Assembly (NCBI GenBank): GCA_035363115.1
Contig: DAOSEM010000012.1
Location: 37,546-101,545 of the forward strand
Length of the DNA: 64,000 nt
Direction of reading: 5' to 3'
Source of the DNA: Syntrophales bacterium
GTDB taxonomy: Bacteria; Desulfobacterota; Syntrophia; Syntrophales; PHBD01
Below are positions 1 to 8,493 of this stretch, one piece after another. The notes beneath the pieces were generated by a model. The model saw only the letters and a list, made by a program, of their open reading frames with translations, was not told the DNA's origin and did no database searches. The stretch's first letter is position 1, and each line of letters begins with the position of its first letter. Both the position numbers and the translations under genes were made by a program.

Positions 1-124
1 AGACGGAACCGTGAAAACGATCCGGGACCGCATCAACGAAGAGATGGACGCCCGCAACGACTGGCTGAGAATGGGAATCCCCTGCGAACTCCACTGGCCC
101 TTCCTCATCGGGGAGCTGCCGTGA
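1..124 (+). CDS. C-terminal end of an unrecognised protein (partial)
   Basis: An open frame enters from the left edge in frame 2 and ends at the TGA at 122-124, giving about 40 residues that finish ...CELHWPFLIGELP. The fragment is too short to assign a family. It lies on the same strand as the transporter at 225, about 100 bp upstream of it, so the two could share a transcript. Only the continuous frame and GC-rich codon use support it as coding. Confidence 0.5.
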   Translation, partial: DGTVKTIRDRINEEMDARNDWLRMGIPCELHWPFLIGELP

Positions 125-224
125 ATTGTTCTGCGGAATTGCGTCCCGAGGAAAATCGGAGGTGTGGATCGTTCCTCCCTTAGGATTTGATTTAATTTAC
201 ATGGCATTCTAAGAGGGGCGATTC

Positions 225-1133
225 TTGGAGGAGGGCGGATTCCGGGATCGACAGCGTATGTCTGGTTACTTCAAGCTACTCTTCGCCTGCGTCATCTGGG
301 GCACGGGCTGGACGACAGCCCGCTATTCGGTCGTTCACCTGGGGCCTTTTCTCACGGGAGAGTACCGGTTCATCCTTTCCTTCCTGTTCTCCCTGCCGTT
401 CCTTTTCTTCCTGAAATCGTTCCGCTTCTCTTTCAGGACCGTTCTTTACATGATCCCCCTGGCCCTGACGGGCTATTACCTGAACAACCTGATGGCATAC
501 CTGGGCCTCAACTACACGACCGGAACAACGGCCTCGATCATCGTCATGACTAATCCGATGAACATCGCGGTGCTCTCGTACTTCATCCTCAAGGACAGGC
601 TGAACGCGGCGGGCGTTCTTTCCATCCTCCTCTCCGTCGCGGGCGCCCTCATCGTCGTCGTCAAGGGAGACTTCATGTCCATCGTCACTATGGACGTGAA
701 CGTCGGGAACCTGCTCATCGTCGGCTGCGCCCTCAGCTGGTCCATCTACTCGATCCTGATCAAGATATTGGAAGACAAGGTGACGTCGGTCGAAAACATC
801 ACCTATGGCACCCTGTTTGCCGCCATCGGATTCCTTCCGTTCAGCCTTGAACCAGCCTCGGCGGGAAGCATCAGCGCTGCATTGGTTGCTGCGCTGATCT
901 TTCTCTCCCTTTTCAATACGAACCTGGCCTTCTACTTCTGGAGCGAGGGCATCAAGGACGCCAACCCGAACTCCGCCGCCGTCTTTTTCGGGCTCATTCC
1001 CCTGTCCGCCGCCGTTACGGAAAACATCGTTTTCGGAGAGCGCATGGCCCTTTACCACGTCATCGGGGCGCTGCTCATCTTCCTGGGCATCCTCCTGTAC
1101 GTGGTCACGAAGCGGAACGATATCAAGATGTAA
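225..1133 (+). CDS. EamA/DMT-family membrane transporter
   Basis: This 302-residue protein is almost entirely hydrophobic, with about ten predicted transmembrane helices arranged as two EamA repeats, the usual size and architecture of the drug/metabolite transporter superfamily. The opening segment FACVIWGTGWTTARY matches the start of the first EamA repeat. It should sit in the inner membrane and move a small metabolite; the substrate cannot be told. The start used is a TTG at 225 because AGAGGGG lies about 7 nt upstream. The ATG at 258 (residue 12) is the alternative but has no well-spaced ribosome site. There is no obvious operon partner. Confidence 0.85.
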   Translation: MEEGGFRDRQRMSGYFKLLFACVIWGTGWTTARYSVVHLGPFLTGEYRFILSFLFSLPFLFFLKSFRFSFRTVLYMIPLALTGYYLNNLMAYLGLNYTTGTTASIIVMTNPMNIAVLSYFILKDRLNAAGVLSILLSVAGALIVVVKGDFMSIVTMDVNVGNLLIVGCALSWSIYSILIKILEDKVTSVENITYGTLFAAIGFLPFSLEPASAGSISAALVAALIFLSLFNTNLAFYFWSEGIKDANPNSAAVFFGLIPLSAAVTENIVFGERMALYHVIGALLIFLGILLYVVTKRNDIKM

Positions 1134-1298
1134 TCTTTTTTATTTTTCACAGGATAGTACGAGCCCCGATTTGCACATTGTTTGATAAACCGAAAGGGGG
1201 GCTTATTGAATATGACCATTTATCGAATGCATCATGGAATGAAACGTGTTACGTATCCTCGTCGTAAAGATGAAAGAAAATTATAAAGGAGAAAGAAC

Positions 1299-1649
1299 AT
1301 GGAGAAGATTGGTTTGGCGATTTTGATGGTTTTCATAATGGCAACATCTTCCTTTGCATGGGACCCATCTGGAACGTGGGGCATTGAAGGCCGTACCGAT
1401 GCCAACTTGAAGGTAGATTGTAAAGGACATTCTTGTTCATGTACATTTCAGTCGGCCTATGGAAAATTCGAAGCAACCGGCTATGTAAGAGACAACAAAC
1501 TGATCCTCGCTTATAATTATCTAACGGCAGTGAGCAGCAATAGTTATGGCTTTATAGTCTATGAACGAAAGGCTGATAACAGGATGGCAAAAAAGACTTA
1601 TGATCTTAATGGAAAGTTAGTTGTCACCGACAATTGGTTCAGGAAATAA
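1299..1649 (+). CDS. Small exported protein of unknown function
   Basis: This 116-residue protein starts with a clear Sec signal peptide (Lys, a hydrophobic stretch, then SSFA before WDPSG), so it should be periplasmic or secreted. The mature part is short, beta-rich looking and has a WDPSGTWGIEGR opening plus a CKGHSCSC cysteine cluster. An opening of this kind occurs in small bacterial beta-barrel or lipocalin-like proteins, but I cannot name a family. A strong AAAGGAG site precedes the ATG. The gene ends just before a bidirectional terminator. Its codon use is more AT-rich than its neighbours, so it may have been acquired. Confidence 0.7.
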   Translation: MEKIGLAILMVFIMATSSFAWDPSGTWGIEGRTDANLKVDCKGHSCSCTFQSAYGKFEATGYVRDNKLILAYNYLTAVSSNSYGFIVYERKADNRMAKKTYDLNGKLVVTDNWFRK

Positions 1650-1672
1650 GAATCATTATTCCAATGGGAATA

Positions 1673-1709
1673 AAAAAGCCGTACCCCATGGCGGGTGTAC
1701 GGCTTTTTT
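1673..1709. terminator. Bidirectional rho-independent terminator
   Basis: An A-run and AGCCGTAC (about 1673-1685) are mirrored by GTACGGCT and a T-run (1697-1709), so a hairpin with a U-tract forms on either strand. It lies exactly between the convergent genes ending at 1649 (plus) and 1730 (minus) and can serve both. Confidence 0.9.
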
Positions 1710-1729
1710 TCGGGTGTATCCGGAAGGTC

Positions 1730-3523
1730 TCAATAGAGAGCCAGAAGCGGTTCTCTATATTGTTTCAGGACATTGCTTCTTTTGAGCTTCATGGTCTGGG
1801 TCAGCATGCCGTTCGCGACCGTGAAGTCTTCCGCAACAAAAAGGAACTTCTGCGGCACTTCATAACCGCCGAATGACTTGCGCAAATACTCGATAATTTT
1901 TTTGGACAGATGGTCCTTTAACGCTTCGCTTTGGAGTGTCTCTTCCAGCGTGTCCTTGACCCACGCCTGGGTCTCGGGATCGGCTTTCAGGGCGGCAAAG
2001 TCGGGAACGACAACGGCCACGTTGAACTCTTTCCCCTCGCCATAGATGATGGTGTTGGCGACCCAGGGCATAAGCTTCATTTCATTTTCAATGCTTTCGG
2101 GATGCACATACTTGCCGTTGGCCAGCTTGTACTCGTCCTTGAAGCGGCCGGTAATATGCAGAAAGCCTTCCTCGTCGAACCAGCCGCGGTCTCCCGTGCG
2201 AATGCCCGCAAAGCCGTTCCACTGGTCCGGCATCATGACCTCTTCGTTGATCCTGGGCTTGTTGTAGTAGCCCATCATGACCTGGGGCCCGTAAACGCAA
2301 ATCTCGCCGTCGAGGCTGCCCTCCTCCACGCGGGATTTGTCGATCACGACATTCGTGTGCTTGATGGGCCTGCCTACCGTTCCCAGCTTGTTGCCGAATT
2401 CGGTGCAGTTGAGGGTAATGCCGGCCGATGTCTCCGTCATGCCGTAGCAATCGTAGGTCGGCTGGCCGATATCCCGGAAGAAAAGGGCGATTTCCGGCTT
2501 TAGAAGTGCGCTGGCGCTCACGATGAATTTCAGATTGCCGCCGAAAATGGCACGGACCTTGGAAAAGACCAGTTCATCATAATCTTTGAATTCTTTTGTC
2601 TTCTCGGGCAGATCTCGGTTTTTGGCCGCTTCCGCCAGCGCCGCGTCAAAAAACTGCTTTTTCACGGGATCGGCACTCACGGTCTGCATGATGGCGTCGT
2701 AAATCCTGGTAATGATGCGTGGAACGGCGTTAATCGCCGTGGGCTTGGATTCCTGGACGTTCTGCATGAATTTTTCCAGCGATTCGACAAAGGCGATCCC
2801 GCCACCGCAGTAAAGATAATTGTGCAGGTCGCAGTTCTGTCCATAGACGTGCGCCCAGGGCAGGATCGAGATCACCTGCGACGTCTCGTTGAGCTCGAAC
2901 GTATCGATGCTGGATCTGGCGGCCCAGGTCGCATTTCCATGGGAGAGCATGACGCCCTTGGGATCGCCCGTGGTGCCGGAGGTGAAAATGATGTGTGCGA
3001 GGTCCGACCAGTGGGGCTTTGCGGAAGGAGCGGGGTTCTGCCTCCCCATCTCCTCCAGGGCGGAAAGGCTGTTTTCCCCGTCGCCGTAAACAGTGAAAAT
3101 GTTTTTCAGCGTACTGATCTCCTGCGGGAAGTCTTTGACTTTTTCATAAACGCTCTCGTCCCGGACAAACAGGAATTTGATCGCTGCATCGCTGATGATG
3201 TATTTCCAGATTTTCGGGAGCTCCTGCAGATACATGGGTACGAATACCCCGCCCAGCCCGTGGACCGCCTGCTCGCAGACAAACCACTCGACGCAGTTGT
3301 TGATGATGATGCCGACTTTGTCACCTTTGGACAAACCGAGTTTCGCAAGAGCACCGCGGAGGTGATCGACCCGGTTGGCAATCTGCCTGCGCGTCAGCCA
3401 TTCATACTGTCCGGATTCCTGATTTTTGACGCCGAAAAATCGGATGTCCGGCCACTTGATTACGCTTTGTTCAAATAAATCGACCAAGTTGTTCGGGCTG
3501 TCATGAATTTCATCCGGGTTCAT
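1730..3523 (-). CDS. Long-chain acyl-CoA synthetase (AMP-forming)
   Basis: This is a 597-residue adenylate-forming ligase of the long-chain fatty acid type. It should activate a fatty acid with ATP and CoA through an acyl-adenylate. The P-loop-like signature FTSGTTGDPKGV lies near residue 180, YGMTETS follows in the middle, and GDRGWFDEEGFLHITGRFKD near the C-terminus is the hinge motif. Length fits the family. The ATG at 3523 is chosen over an in-frame upstream start at 3580 because AAAGGAGAG sits 6-8 nt before it. A good promoter and operator-like sequences resembling the TetR boxes of the catabolic region lie upstream. Confidence 0.9.
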   Translation of the reverse strand: MNPDEIHDSPNNLVDLFEQSVIKWPDIRFFGVKNQESGQYEWLTRRQIANRVDHLRGALAKLGLSKGDKVGIIINNCVEWFVCEQAVHGLGGVFVPMYLQELPKIWKYIISDAAIKFLFVRDESVYEKVKDFPQEISTLKNIFTVYGDGENSLSALEEMGRQNPAPSAKPHWSDLAHIIFTSGTTGDPKGVMLSHGNATWAARSSIDTFELNETSQVISILPWAHVYGQNCDLHNYLYCGGGIAFVESLEKFMQNVQESKPTAINAVPRIITRIYDAIMQTVSADPVKKQFFDAALAEAAKNRDLPEKTKEFKDYDELVFSKVRAIFGGNLKFIVSASALLKPEIALFFRDIGQPTYDCYGMTETSAGITLNCTEFGNKLGTVGRPIKHTNVVIDKSRVEEGSLDGEICVYGPQVMMGYYNKPRINEEVMMPDQWNGFAGIRTGDRGWFDEEGFLHITGRFKDEYKLANGKYVHPESIENEMKLMPWVANTIIYGEGKEFNVAVVVPDFAALKADPETQAWVKDTLEETLQSEALKDHLSKKIIEYLRKSFGGYEVPQKFLFVAEDFTVANGMLTQTMKLKRSNVLKQYREPLLALY

Positions 3524-3622
3524 GTTCTCTCCTTTAAATCTGTATCGACGTAACTCTTCCGCCTTTTCAAAAACTTGCATTCTTCAAAAAGGCCACCCAA
3601 TCCGCCTGAATAATCAGATGCT

Positions 3623-3636
3623 TGCCTGGTCAGTCC
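3623..3636. promoter_or_regulatory. Candidate TetR operator before the acyl-CoA ligase
   Basis: TGCCTGGTCAGTCC matches 12 of 14 positions of the TGACTGGTCAGTCA palindrome found exactly at 36359 and 43736. It would lie just downstream of the transcription start predicted from the promoter at 3659-3687. A weaker match (ACTGGTCA, 3668-3675) lies within the promoter spacer. Confidence 0.5.
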
Positions 3637-3658
3637 TTCAGAAATTTTTTAGGCTGAT

Positions 3659-3687
3659 TCTATAAACACTGGTCATAAAGCAGTCAA
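3659..3687 (-). promoter_or_regulatory. Sigma70-type promoter of the acyl-CoA ligase
   Basis: Read on the minus strand, TTGACT (3682-3687) is separated by 17 bp from TATAGA (3659-3664), close to the consensus -35 and -10 boxes. It points to the ligase starting at 3523 and leaves a leader of about 130 nt. Confidence 0.65.
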
Positions 3688-3827
3688 TTTGATATGTCGC
3701 TTCACGAAAAATAATGAATTATCCATAAATCATGGATTTGCCATTGTGCCGGCCCGTGGAGCAGCCGCCAATTCAATAATCACGCGAAAACGCCATAAGT
3801 CATTTATATAATGGGGGATTGCGAAAC

Positions 3828-6068
3828 ATGAATCAAACGGAGAAGGCGATATCCGCTATTTTGTCCACATTTCCAACGGCGGAATCTTTCGAATGGTTTT
3901 ATCAAATGAGCGATAATTCAGAGATCTGTGATTCATTCATTTCGTTTGCCGTCCGAAACGGCGTCATCGACAGCCCGGACATGGAAAGCCTCGAACAGTT
4001 TATTCGTACCCATACGGACACCGCGGTGAAATTCAGGGTGCCCGAGAACATCAATTTCGAGGAGCTGCTGAATCGTAAAAAAGAGAGCCTGAACCTGAAT
4101 CTGTCGCTGCGGGCCTTGTGCAACCGAATCAACACAATCCTGACATCGCACCGGATAGCCTTGCCACACGTCACCAATTCCATGCTCATACGACTGAAAA
4201 AAGAGCCCCTGGACACGCCGCACAAGCTGAATGTCCTGAGAAGCATTGCGTTCTGGCTGGGATATGAGCGGGCGGATATTGCCAAAAAGTGGAACTATGA
4301 CGCTTTAACAAAACTGTTTCCCGAAAACCGCCGATCCCACAAATACAGCGAATACAGCGAAGGCGTCCGGATCGGCTTTTCCCTCACGAGCCGGGGTGAA
4401 GTCATTGATCATGAAATCATCGGGTGGCTGAAGAAAACGATCAAGAATTACATCCATGAGGAAATCGGCCACTTCCTTTATGGGAAATGGGGCAAAGTAA
4501 AAGCCTACGATATCACAACATTATATGTGGACTTCCCGAAAGAGAAGGAGGGCGGCAATCTCGAGCATTACAGGCAATGCCTGTGGAGCGCCGTCAGGCT
4601 GGCCCATCAGGTCGCCGTATGCTGGGCGCTTTCGAAATACGCCAGCAACAGCCGGTTTCTGTCCATGGCCATCGTCTCGGGAGATTACGCGACCCTGGAC
4701 AAGCATCTCCTGCCGATCTTGAATGCCAAGCTGCCCGACGATCCGGTGATCCGCCTGTCGGACTATGCACGGCATGGCCTGCTCATCAACGATATCCGTG
4801 TCATCCTCTGCCAGAAACCCGCGGAAACCGGTTTATACAGCGGAGAATCGCTGCCCATCTGGTGGATAACCTCCCTGTGGACAACGCATTATTTCGATTT
4901 TGTGTCCGATCTGCTCCACGATGAGACGTTGCAAAATACCCCCGCTTCGATTGAAAAGCTGAACCAGTTGCTCTGGCCCACGGAAGACGCGGATTCCGCA
5001 TCCTCCAAAATGACGGAGGATAATGCGATCACCACGTTCTTCAAATATCCCCACAATTCCATGCTGGGGGTTGAGATCGCGAAAACCCTCTATTATCGAA
5101 AACGTTATTCGGAAGCGGCGGAGATCCTCCGAATCGTTCTGTCGATTAACGCCAAGGACCTGGTTGCGCGGACACTGCGCATGATGGTGCTGAGAAGCAT
5201 GGCGATCGATACGCCTTCGCACCGGACGGCGGCCGCCGTGTATCGCCAGGCCAGACAGGAAGCCGACAACGTCCTGGAATATTGCGACTGCCGGACGGAA
5301 GATTTCTATTGTGAATATGCCATCGTATTCATGACCGAAGCCTTGTCCACCGTCCGATACACACGGGCGCACCCGGAAGCCGTCTCCGATCCCAGAGAAT
5401 TTCGAAAAATCAAACATGCCGTCTTTAAGGCGCTGGACCAGGCAAAGCATCTTTTTGAAAAGGGAATATCCATCTCCTCTTCCGCAACCCGCTCTTCCTA
5501 TTTATTGAAAAGCGCCATTATGGTTCAGGCGATCTTGAGAAGCGATGACGAGCTGTTTATCAACCCGGACAAGCCGCTCGCCGCCGCCCTCGAAGTCGGC
5601 CAGCAGGATTCCATGGATGTGCAGTGGCAGGTCGGCCTGCGCCGCGCTGAGCTGCCCGTGCAGAAGCAGGATGAGCTGGTTGTAAAGCTGACAATCCAAA
5701 AAGGCGCCATTCATGATGTTTCAAGCGGCCTGTTCAGTTATCGGCCGACAACCCAATTCTGCAATGCCGTCGTGTTGTGGGATTTCTTCACGGTACACAC
5801 GGTACAGACGGCAAAACTGGTTCGGGAAAAACTGGAGAATGCCATAACCATTGCCCGGCGGGCACAGCAGGAAAATGTCTGCATCTATTCGTTTACCCGC
5901 TCTTACGGCGAGATGGTTACGGCTCAGGAATACATTGAGCACATGCAACGGGCGTTGAAAATGATCGATGAAGAAGTCGGCGGGGATTTGAGTGGTCGTG
6001 AAGATTCGGAAATCATTGTGGGACCGGCACGGGACAAACCGCCCAAGCTCTTTACCCTCAATTTTTAA
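3828..6068 (+). CDS. Large cytoplasmic protein of unknown function
   Basis: This 746-residue protein has no signal peptide or membrane helix and I do not recognise its family. The first 180 residues contain a compact helical stretch (LRALCNRINTILTSHR to FWLGYERADIAKKW) that could be a degenerate helix-turn-helix. The second half is strongly helical with an aromatic/Arg pattern (LYYRKRYSEAAEILRIVL) that recalls TPR-like repeats. The ATG at 3828 is preferred over a TTG at 3819 because GGGGGA lies 9 nt before it. It is divergent from the ligase and followed by the convergent terminator at 6157. Function unknown. Confidence 0.75.
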   Translation: MNQTEKAISAILSTFPTAESFEWFYQMSDNSEICDSFISFAVRNGVIDSPDMESLEQFIRTHTDTAVKFRVPENINFEELLNRKKESLNLNLSLRALCNRINTILTSHRIALPHVTNSMLIRLKKEPLDTPHKLNVLRSIAFWLGYERADIAKKWNYDALTKLFPENRRSHKYSEYSEGVRIGFSLTSRGEVIDHEIIGWLKKTIKNYIHEEIGHFLYGKWGKVKAYDITTLYVDFPKEKEGGNLEHYRQCLWSAVRLAHQVAVCWALSKYASNSRFLSMAIVSGDYATLDKHLLPILNAKLPDDPVIRLSDYARHGLLINDIRVILCQKPAETGLYSGESLPIWWITSLWTTHYFDFVSDLLHDETLQNTPASIEKLNQLLWPTEDADSASSKMTEDNAITTFFKYPHNSMLGVEIAKTLYYRKRYSEAAEILRIVLSINAKDLVARTLRMMVLRSMAIDTPSHRTAAAVYRQARQEADNVLEYCDCRTEDFYCEYAIVFMTEALSTVRYTRAHPEAVSDPREFRKIKHAVFKALDQAKHLFEKGISISSSATRSSYLLKSAIMVQAILRSDDELFINPDKPLAAALEVGQQDSMDVQWQVGLRRAELPVQKQDELVVKLTIQKGAIHDVSSGLFSYRPTTQFCNAVVLWDFFTVHTVQTAKLVREKLENAITIARRAQQENVCIYSFTRSYGEMVTAQEYIEHMQRALKMIDEEVGGDLSGREDSEIIVGPARDKPPKLFTLNF

Positions 6069-6156
6069 CCGGTCGGATCACGCTGTGTCTCCCGGGCGGA
6101 CAGGAATTCCAATACATCGCGTTTTTCAGGGCCAACTGCTTACTTTGCTTTCCGAC

Positions 6157-6190
6157 AAAAAAGCGGCTGAAGAGCAACCTCCAGCCGCTT
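6157..6190 (-). terminator. Rho-independent terminator, minus strand
   Basis: AAGCGGCTG (6161-6169) and CAGCCGCTT (6182-6190) form a perfect 9-bp stem, followed on the minus strand by a run of T (complement of 6157-6162). It ends the transcript of the exported repeat protein (6243-6698). Confidence 0.85.
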
Positions 6191-6242
6191 GAAAATCAGA
6201 ACCATATGAAATCGAGGATACTGAAGTCCCCCCGCTTTCTAT

Positions 6243-6698
6243 TTATTTCACGCAGTTTTTGTTGCCGTCATAACGGAAGCCGGCCTTTTCATCACAGCGG
6301 ACGCAATTGTCCTTTCCATTGTACTTCGAATAATGGAACCCGGCTTTCTCATCACATCGGACACAGTAATCTTTTCCATTGTACTTCGTATAACGGAAGC
6401 CCGCCTTCTCATCACAGCGGACGCAGTAATCTTTCCCGTTGTACTTCGTATAATGAAAACCCGCCCTCTCATCACAACGGACGCAATAGTCTTTTCCATT
6501 ATACTTCGTGAAATGGAAGCCATCCTTGGTACTGCAAAAATTCTTGGGACCGGGATTTGAGATGCCGGGATTGGCAATCCCTGGATTGGCTATGCCGGGA
6601 TTTGCCAACCCGGGGTTTGCAACACTGCCGGCGAGAGCCAAGGTGGCCGATAAACACAGCGACACCGTTAAAAAAATGACCATTGCGATTCGATTCAT
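6243..6698 (-). CDS. Exported Cys-rich tandem-repeat protein
   Basis: This 151-residue protein has a Sec signal peptide (ending near ALA-G, residue 23), then five 5-residue NPG repeats (ANPGL/ANPGI, residues 27-51), then four 20-residue repeats (residues 58-137) of the pattern AGFHYTKYNGKDYCVRCDEK and a shortened fifth. Each full repeat holds one CxxC pair, so the mature protein could bind metal or form disulfides. No known family is recognised. The ATG at 6698 is chosen because AGGAGG lies about 6 nt upstream; in-frame codons further upstream lack a site. The neighbour at 6830-7201 is another small exported protein on the same strand. Confidence 0.75.
   Translation of the reverse strand: MNRIAMVIFLTVSLCLSATLALAGSVANPGLANPGIANPGIANPGISNPGPKNFCSTKDGFHFTKYNGKDYCVRCDERAGFHYTKYNGKDYCVRCDEKAGFRYTKYNGKDYCVRCDEKAGFHYSKYNGKDNCVRCDEKAGFRYDGNKNCVK
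6288..6527 (-). repeat. Four tandem 60-bp coding repeats
   Basis: Four consecutive 60-bp units encode the 20-residue CxxC repeat; a truncated fifth follows at 6246-6287. The units differ by scattered substitutions, so this is an older in-frame tandem duplication and not an array with spacers. Confidence 0.9.
6546..6620 (-). repeat. Five 15-bp repeats encoding NPG pentapeptides
   Basis: Five 15-bp units encode ANPGL, ANPGI (three times) and SNPGP. This low-complexity linker joins the signal peptide to the CxxC repeat domain. Confidence 0.85.
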
Positions 6699-6829
6699 GC
6701 CTTTCCTCCTTAATCGTAAGCTATTATTTTTTCCCCACGCAACCCTAAGGTGGTGGGACTCACGATCCATGGACAAAATGCGATCCGGCACAACCAGAAA
6801 ACCAGACGCCTTGGGAAGCATTTCCCGAT

Positions 6830-7201
6830 TTAATATCGACGTTGAGGACGCCTTTGCGTATCGTGACGCTCCCGATAAATGTCCCTCCGGAGTTGTGCAA
6901 ATTCGTGTTCAAGGCGGGTCATTTCCTGGTGGTTGAACCCGTCTTGCCCTGCCCGGTCCATGTGGGCCCTGATTCGGTTCAGCTCGTTTCGTAAACGACT
7001 CGCCTCGGGAGGTGTGAGCGAACCATCGCGCACGCCCGCATTGATCTTTGAATGTGCGTCATGGATCTCCCCTCTGAGATGATGCCATCTCTCCCGCTGT
7101 TTTTGATCCTGATGACGACCCGGCTGGGCATTGGCAATACAGGATGAGAAGCAAAACAGGACGAAAACCATGACTGCGCATACATTCCAGAATTTCTTCA
7201 T
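6830..7201 (-). CDS. Small periplasmic helical protein, possibly Spy/CpxP-like
   Basis: This 123-residue protein starts with a signal peptide (FVLFCFSSCIANA before QPG). The mature part is highly charged and predicted helical (RERWHHLRGEIHDAHSKI, EMTRLEHEFAQLRRDIYRER), resembling Spy/CpxP-type or heavy-metal-resistance helical-hairpin proteins. That assignment is by composition only. The ATG at 7201 has GGAGGAGGA just upstream and is preferred over an in-frame codon at 7243. It precedes the repeat protein on the same strand by about 130 bp. Confidence 0.65.
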   Translation of the reverse strand: MKKFWNVCAVMVFVLFCFSSCIANAQPGRHQDQKQRERWHHLRGEIHDAHSKINAGVRDGSLTPPEASRLRNELNRIRAHMDRAGQDGFNHQEMTRLEHEFAQLRRDIYRERHDTQRRPQRRY

Positions 7202-7403
7202 GTTCCTCCTCCCGCCTTCTGGGTTGACATCTTTGTTTTTCATTGTTCCCGCCGATAGGTTATAAGGGAATTCATTCTATAATTAAACAGAAAATACCGT
7301 CCAGGCATGCAAATATCACAACTCGATCATTGATCACGATCTGAGCTACGCCGGCAATTTATTAAGGGAATTTTGGCTGAAAAATACTCGGGAGGAAATG
7401 CGC

Positions 7404-7601
7404 ATGGAACGAAACGTTGGAACGATTGACAGGGTCATCCGGCTCGTTATCGCCATTGTTCTCATCGCAGCCAATGCCGCGGGCTGGATCACGGGAATTA
7501 CCGGTCTTGTCCTTGCCGTAATTGCCGGGATGCTTCTCTCGAGCGTTGCGTCGGGATACTGTCCTCTCTACACGAGGCTTGGAAACAAAAAGTCAATATG
7601 A
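7404..7601 (+). CDS. YgaP-like inner-membrane domain protein (DUF2892)
   Basis: This 65-residue protein opens with MERNVGTIDRVIRLVIAIVLI, the signature of the DUF2892/YgaP transmembrane domain, followed by a second hydrophobic helix and a GYCPLYTRLG ending. Such stand-alone domains are small two-helix inner-membrane proteins, sometimes linked to sulfur metabolism through rhodanese fusions; no rhodanese is adjacent here. The ATG at 7404 is chosen because GGAGG at 7391-7395 lies 8 nt away; the ATG at 7398 would be too close. Confidence 0.85.
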   Translation: MERNVGTIDRVIRLVIAIVLIAANAAGWITGITGLVLAVIAGMLLSSVASGYCPLYTRLGNKKSI

Positions 7602-7709
7602 CCCAATATGATCTTCTGCAAATATTGTTGCTCACGAAAAGATAAGAATTAGCCTTCTCGCCAATGTATTCAGATATTAAGATGTCAGCGTTGACAACGC
7701 TGTGCTCAT

Positions 7710-7955
7710 TCAATGCGATTGATCGTCTTTATCGCCATGGAAATAGATATCCAGAGACATCTGCTGGACTTTTCGGCACGTATTTGCCCAATCCAAGAAA
7801 ACGTTTTTCCCTTCTACGGGAAGCACAGGGACCTGAGCGACATACATTCTGATCATACGCTCCATTTGCTCCTGTATAATGGTTAATGAATTAAAAGTAT
7901 TGCTAAATGCCATCTTGTTAATCTGAAGCTGTCTCGAGATCATGTCCTGGTCCAT
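7710..7955 (-). CDS. Small phasin-like protein
   Basis: This 81-residue protein is amphipathic and helical (MAFSNTFNSLTIIQEQMERMIRMYVAQ, then FLDWANTCRKVQ), the pattern of short phasins that coat polyhydroxyalkanoate granules. The similarity is a visual impression and the protein is shorter than classical phasins. The ATG at 7955 is chosen because AAGGAGG lies 9 nt upstream. It is the last chromosomal gene before the integrative element and would be immediately downstream of tRNA-Arg in an empty chromosome. Confidence 0.6.
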   Translation of the reverse strand: MDQDMISRQLQINKMAFSNTFNSLTIIQEQMERMIRMYVAQVPVLPVEGKNVFLDWANTCRKVQQMSLDIYFHGDKDDQSH

Positions 7956-8254
7956 TATCCACATCCTCCTTCGCGATTGATAGAATGGCAATTTGCTTTA
8001 TTGTCTGCTTTTACATGATCCATGCCAACAGAGACGCTTGATTGATCGTCAGTCAACGATTTAATTATTGCCTGGGGCAAGTAACGGCGCCACGCGAGAC
8101 ATCAAGTCCTGTCTGCTCTCATCGCATTGATAATATTTATGATTTTTAAATAGATAAGGGCTGTTTCCGATGTTATGTCGAATGGAGCGAAACGGAATTA
8201 TTAAAACAAGATATCAAGGAGAGATTTGACGGTGATGTCAATGGTGTGACGTTT
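7956..8254. other. Non-coding stretch left of the integrative element
   Basis: About 300 bp of relatively AT-rich sequence with no convincing gene. It should hold the promoter of the phasin-like gene. By the integration model it is the chromosomal DNA that originally followed the 3' end of tRNA-Arg. Confidence 0.5.
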
Positions 8255-8309
8255 AAATAAATGGTGCCCCCGGAGTGACTCGAACACTCGGCACCCGGAT
8301 TAGGAATCC
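8255..8309 (-). repeat. attL: displaced 3' half of tRNA-Arg
   Basis: These 55 bp are identical to 23364-23418 and run from the tRNA anticodon arm through the CCA end plus 7 bp. The 5' half of a tRNA is missing here, so it is not a functional tRNA gene. The next bases (CTATCTGCC) still vaguely resemble the tRNA D-arm region. Confidence 0.9.
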
Positions 8310-8353
8310 TTTCTATCTGCCAGCACCATGTAGCACCTTGTACAATTTATCCA

Positions 8354-8382
8354 TTGACATATAAAGAGTTTTCTTCTACTGT
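8354..8382 (+). promoter_or_regulatory. Possible integrase promoter
   Basis: TTGACA (8354-8359) is followed after 17 bp by TACTGT (8377-8382). The -35 is perfect but the -10 is weak. It lies 110 bp before the integrase start and upstream of the putative arm site. Confidence 0.4.
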
Positions 8383-8425
8383 ACCCTCACGATTTGGCAT
8401 CTTGAAGATCGATATTTCAGCCGAA

Positions 8426-8460
8426 AAGTGGGGAGAGGGTGGGGAGAGCCAGAGTAACGG
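8426..8460 (+). repeat. Putative left integrase arm-binding site
   Basis: This stretch contains two tandem TGGGGAGAG units and continues as AGAGTAACGG. It closely matches 23291-23325 at the other end of the element in the same orientation. Placement just inside both att repeats suggests arm-type sites for the integrase or a directionality factor. Confidence 0.5.
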
Positions 8461-8493
8461 ATTTCCCACATGGTACCCCAGGAAGGAGACACC

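Noticed and set aside
6288..6527. A CRISPR-like array
   Set aside because: The 60-bp units are contiguous, in frame and without spacers; they encode protein repeats.
8255..8309. A second tRNA-Arg gene
   Set aside because: Only the 3' half is present; it is the displaced att copy.
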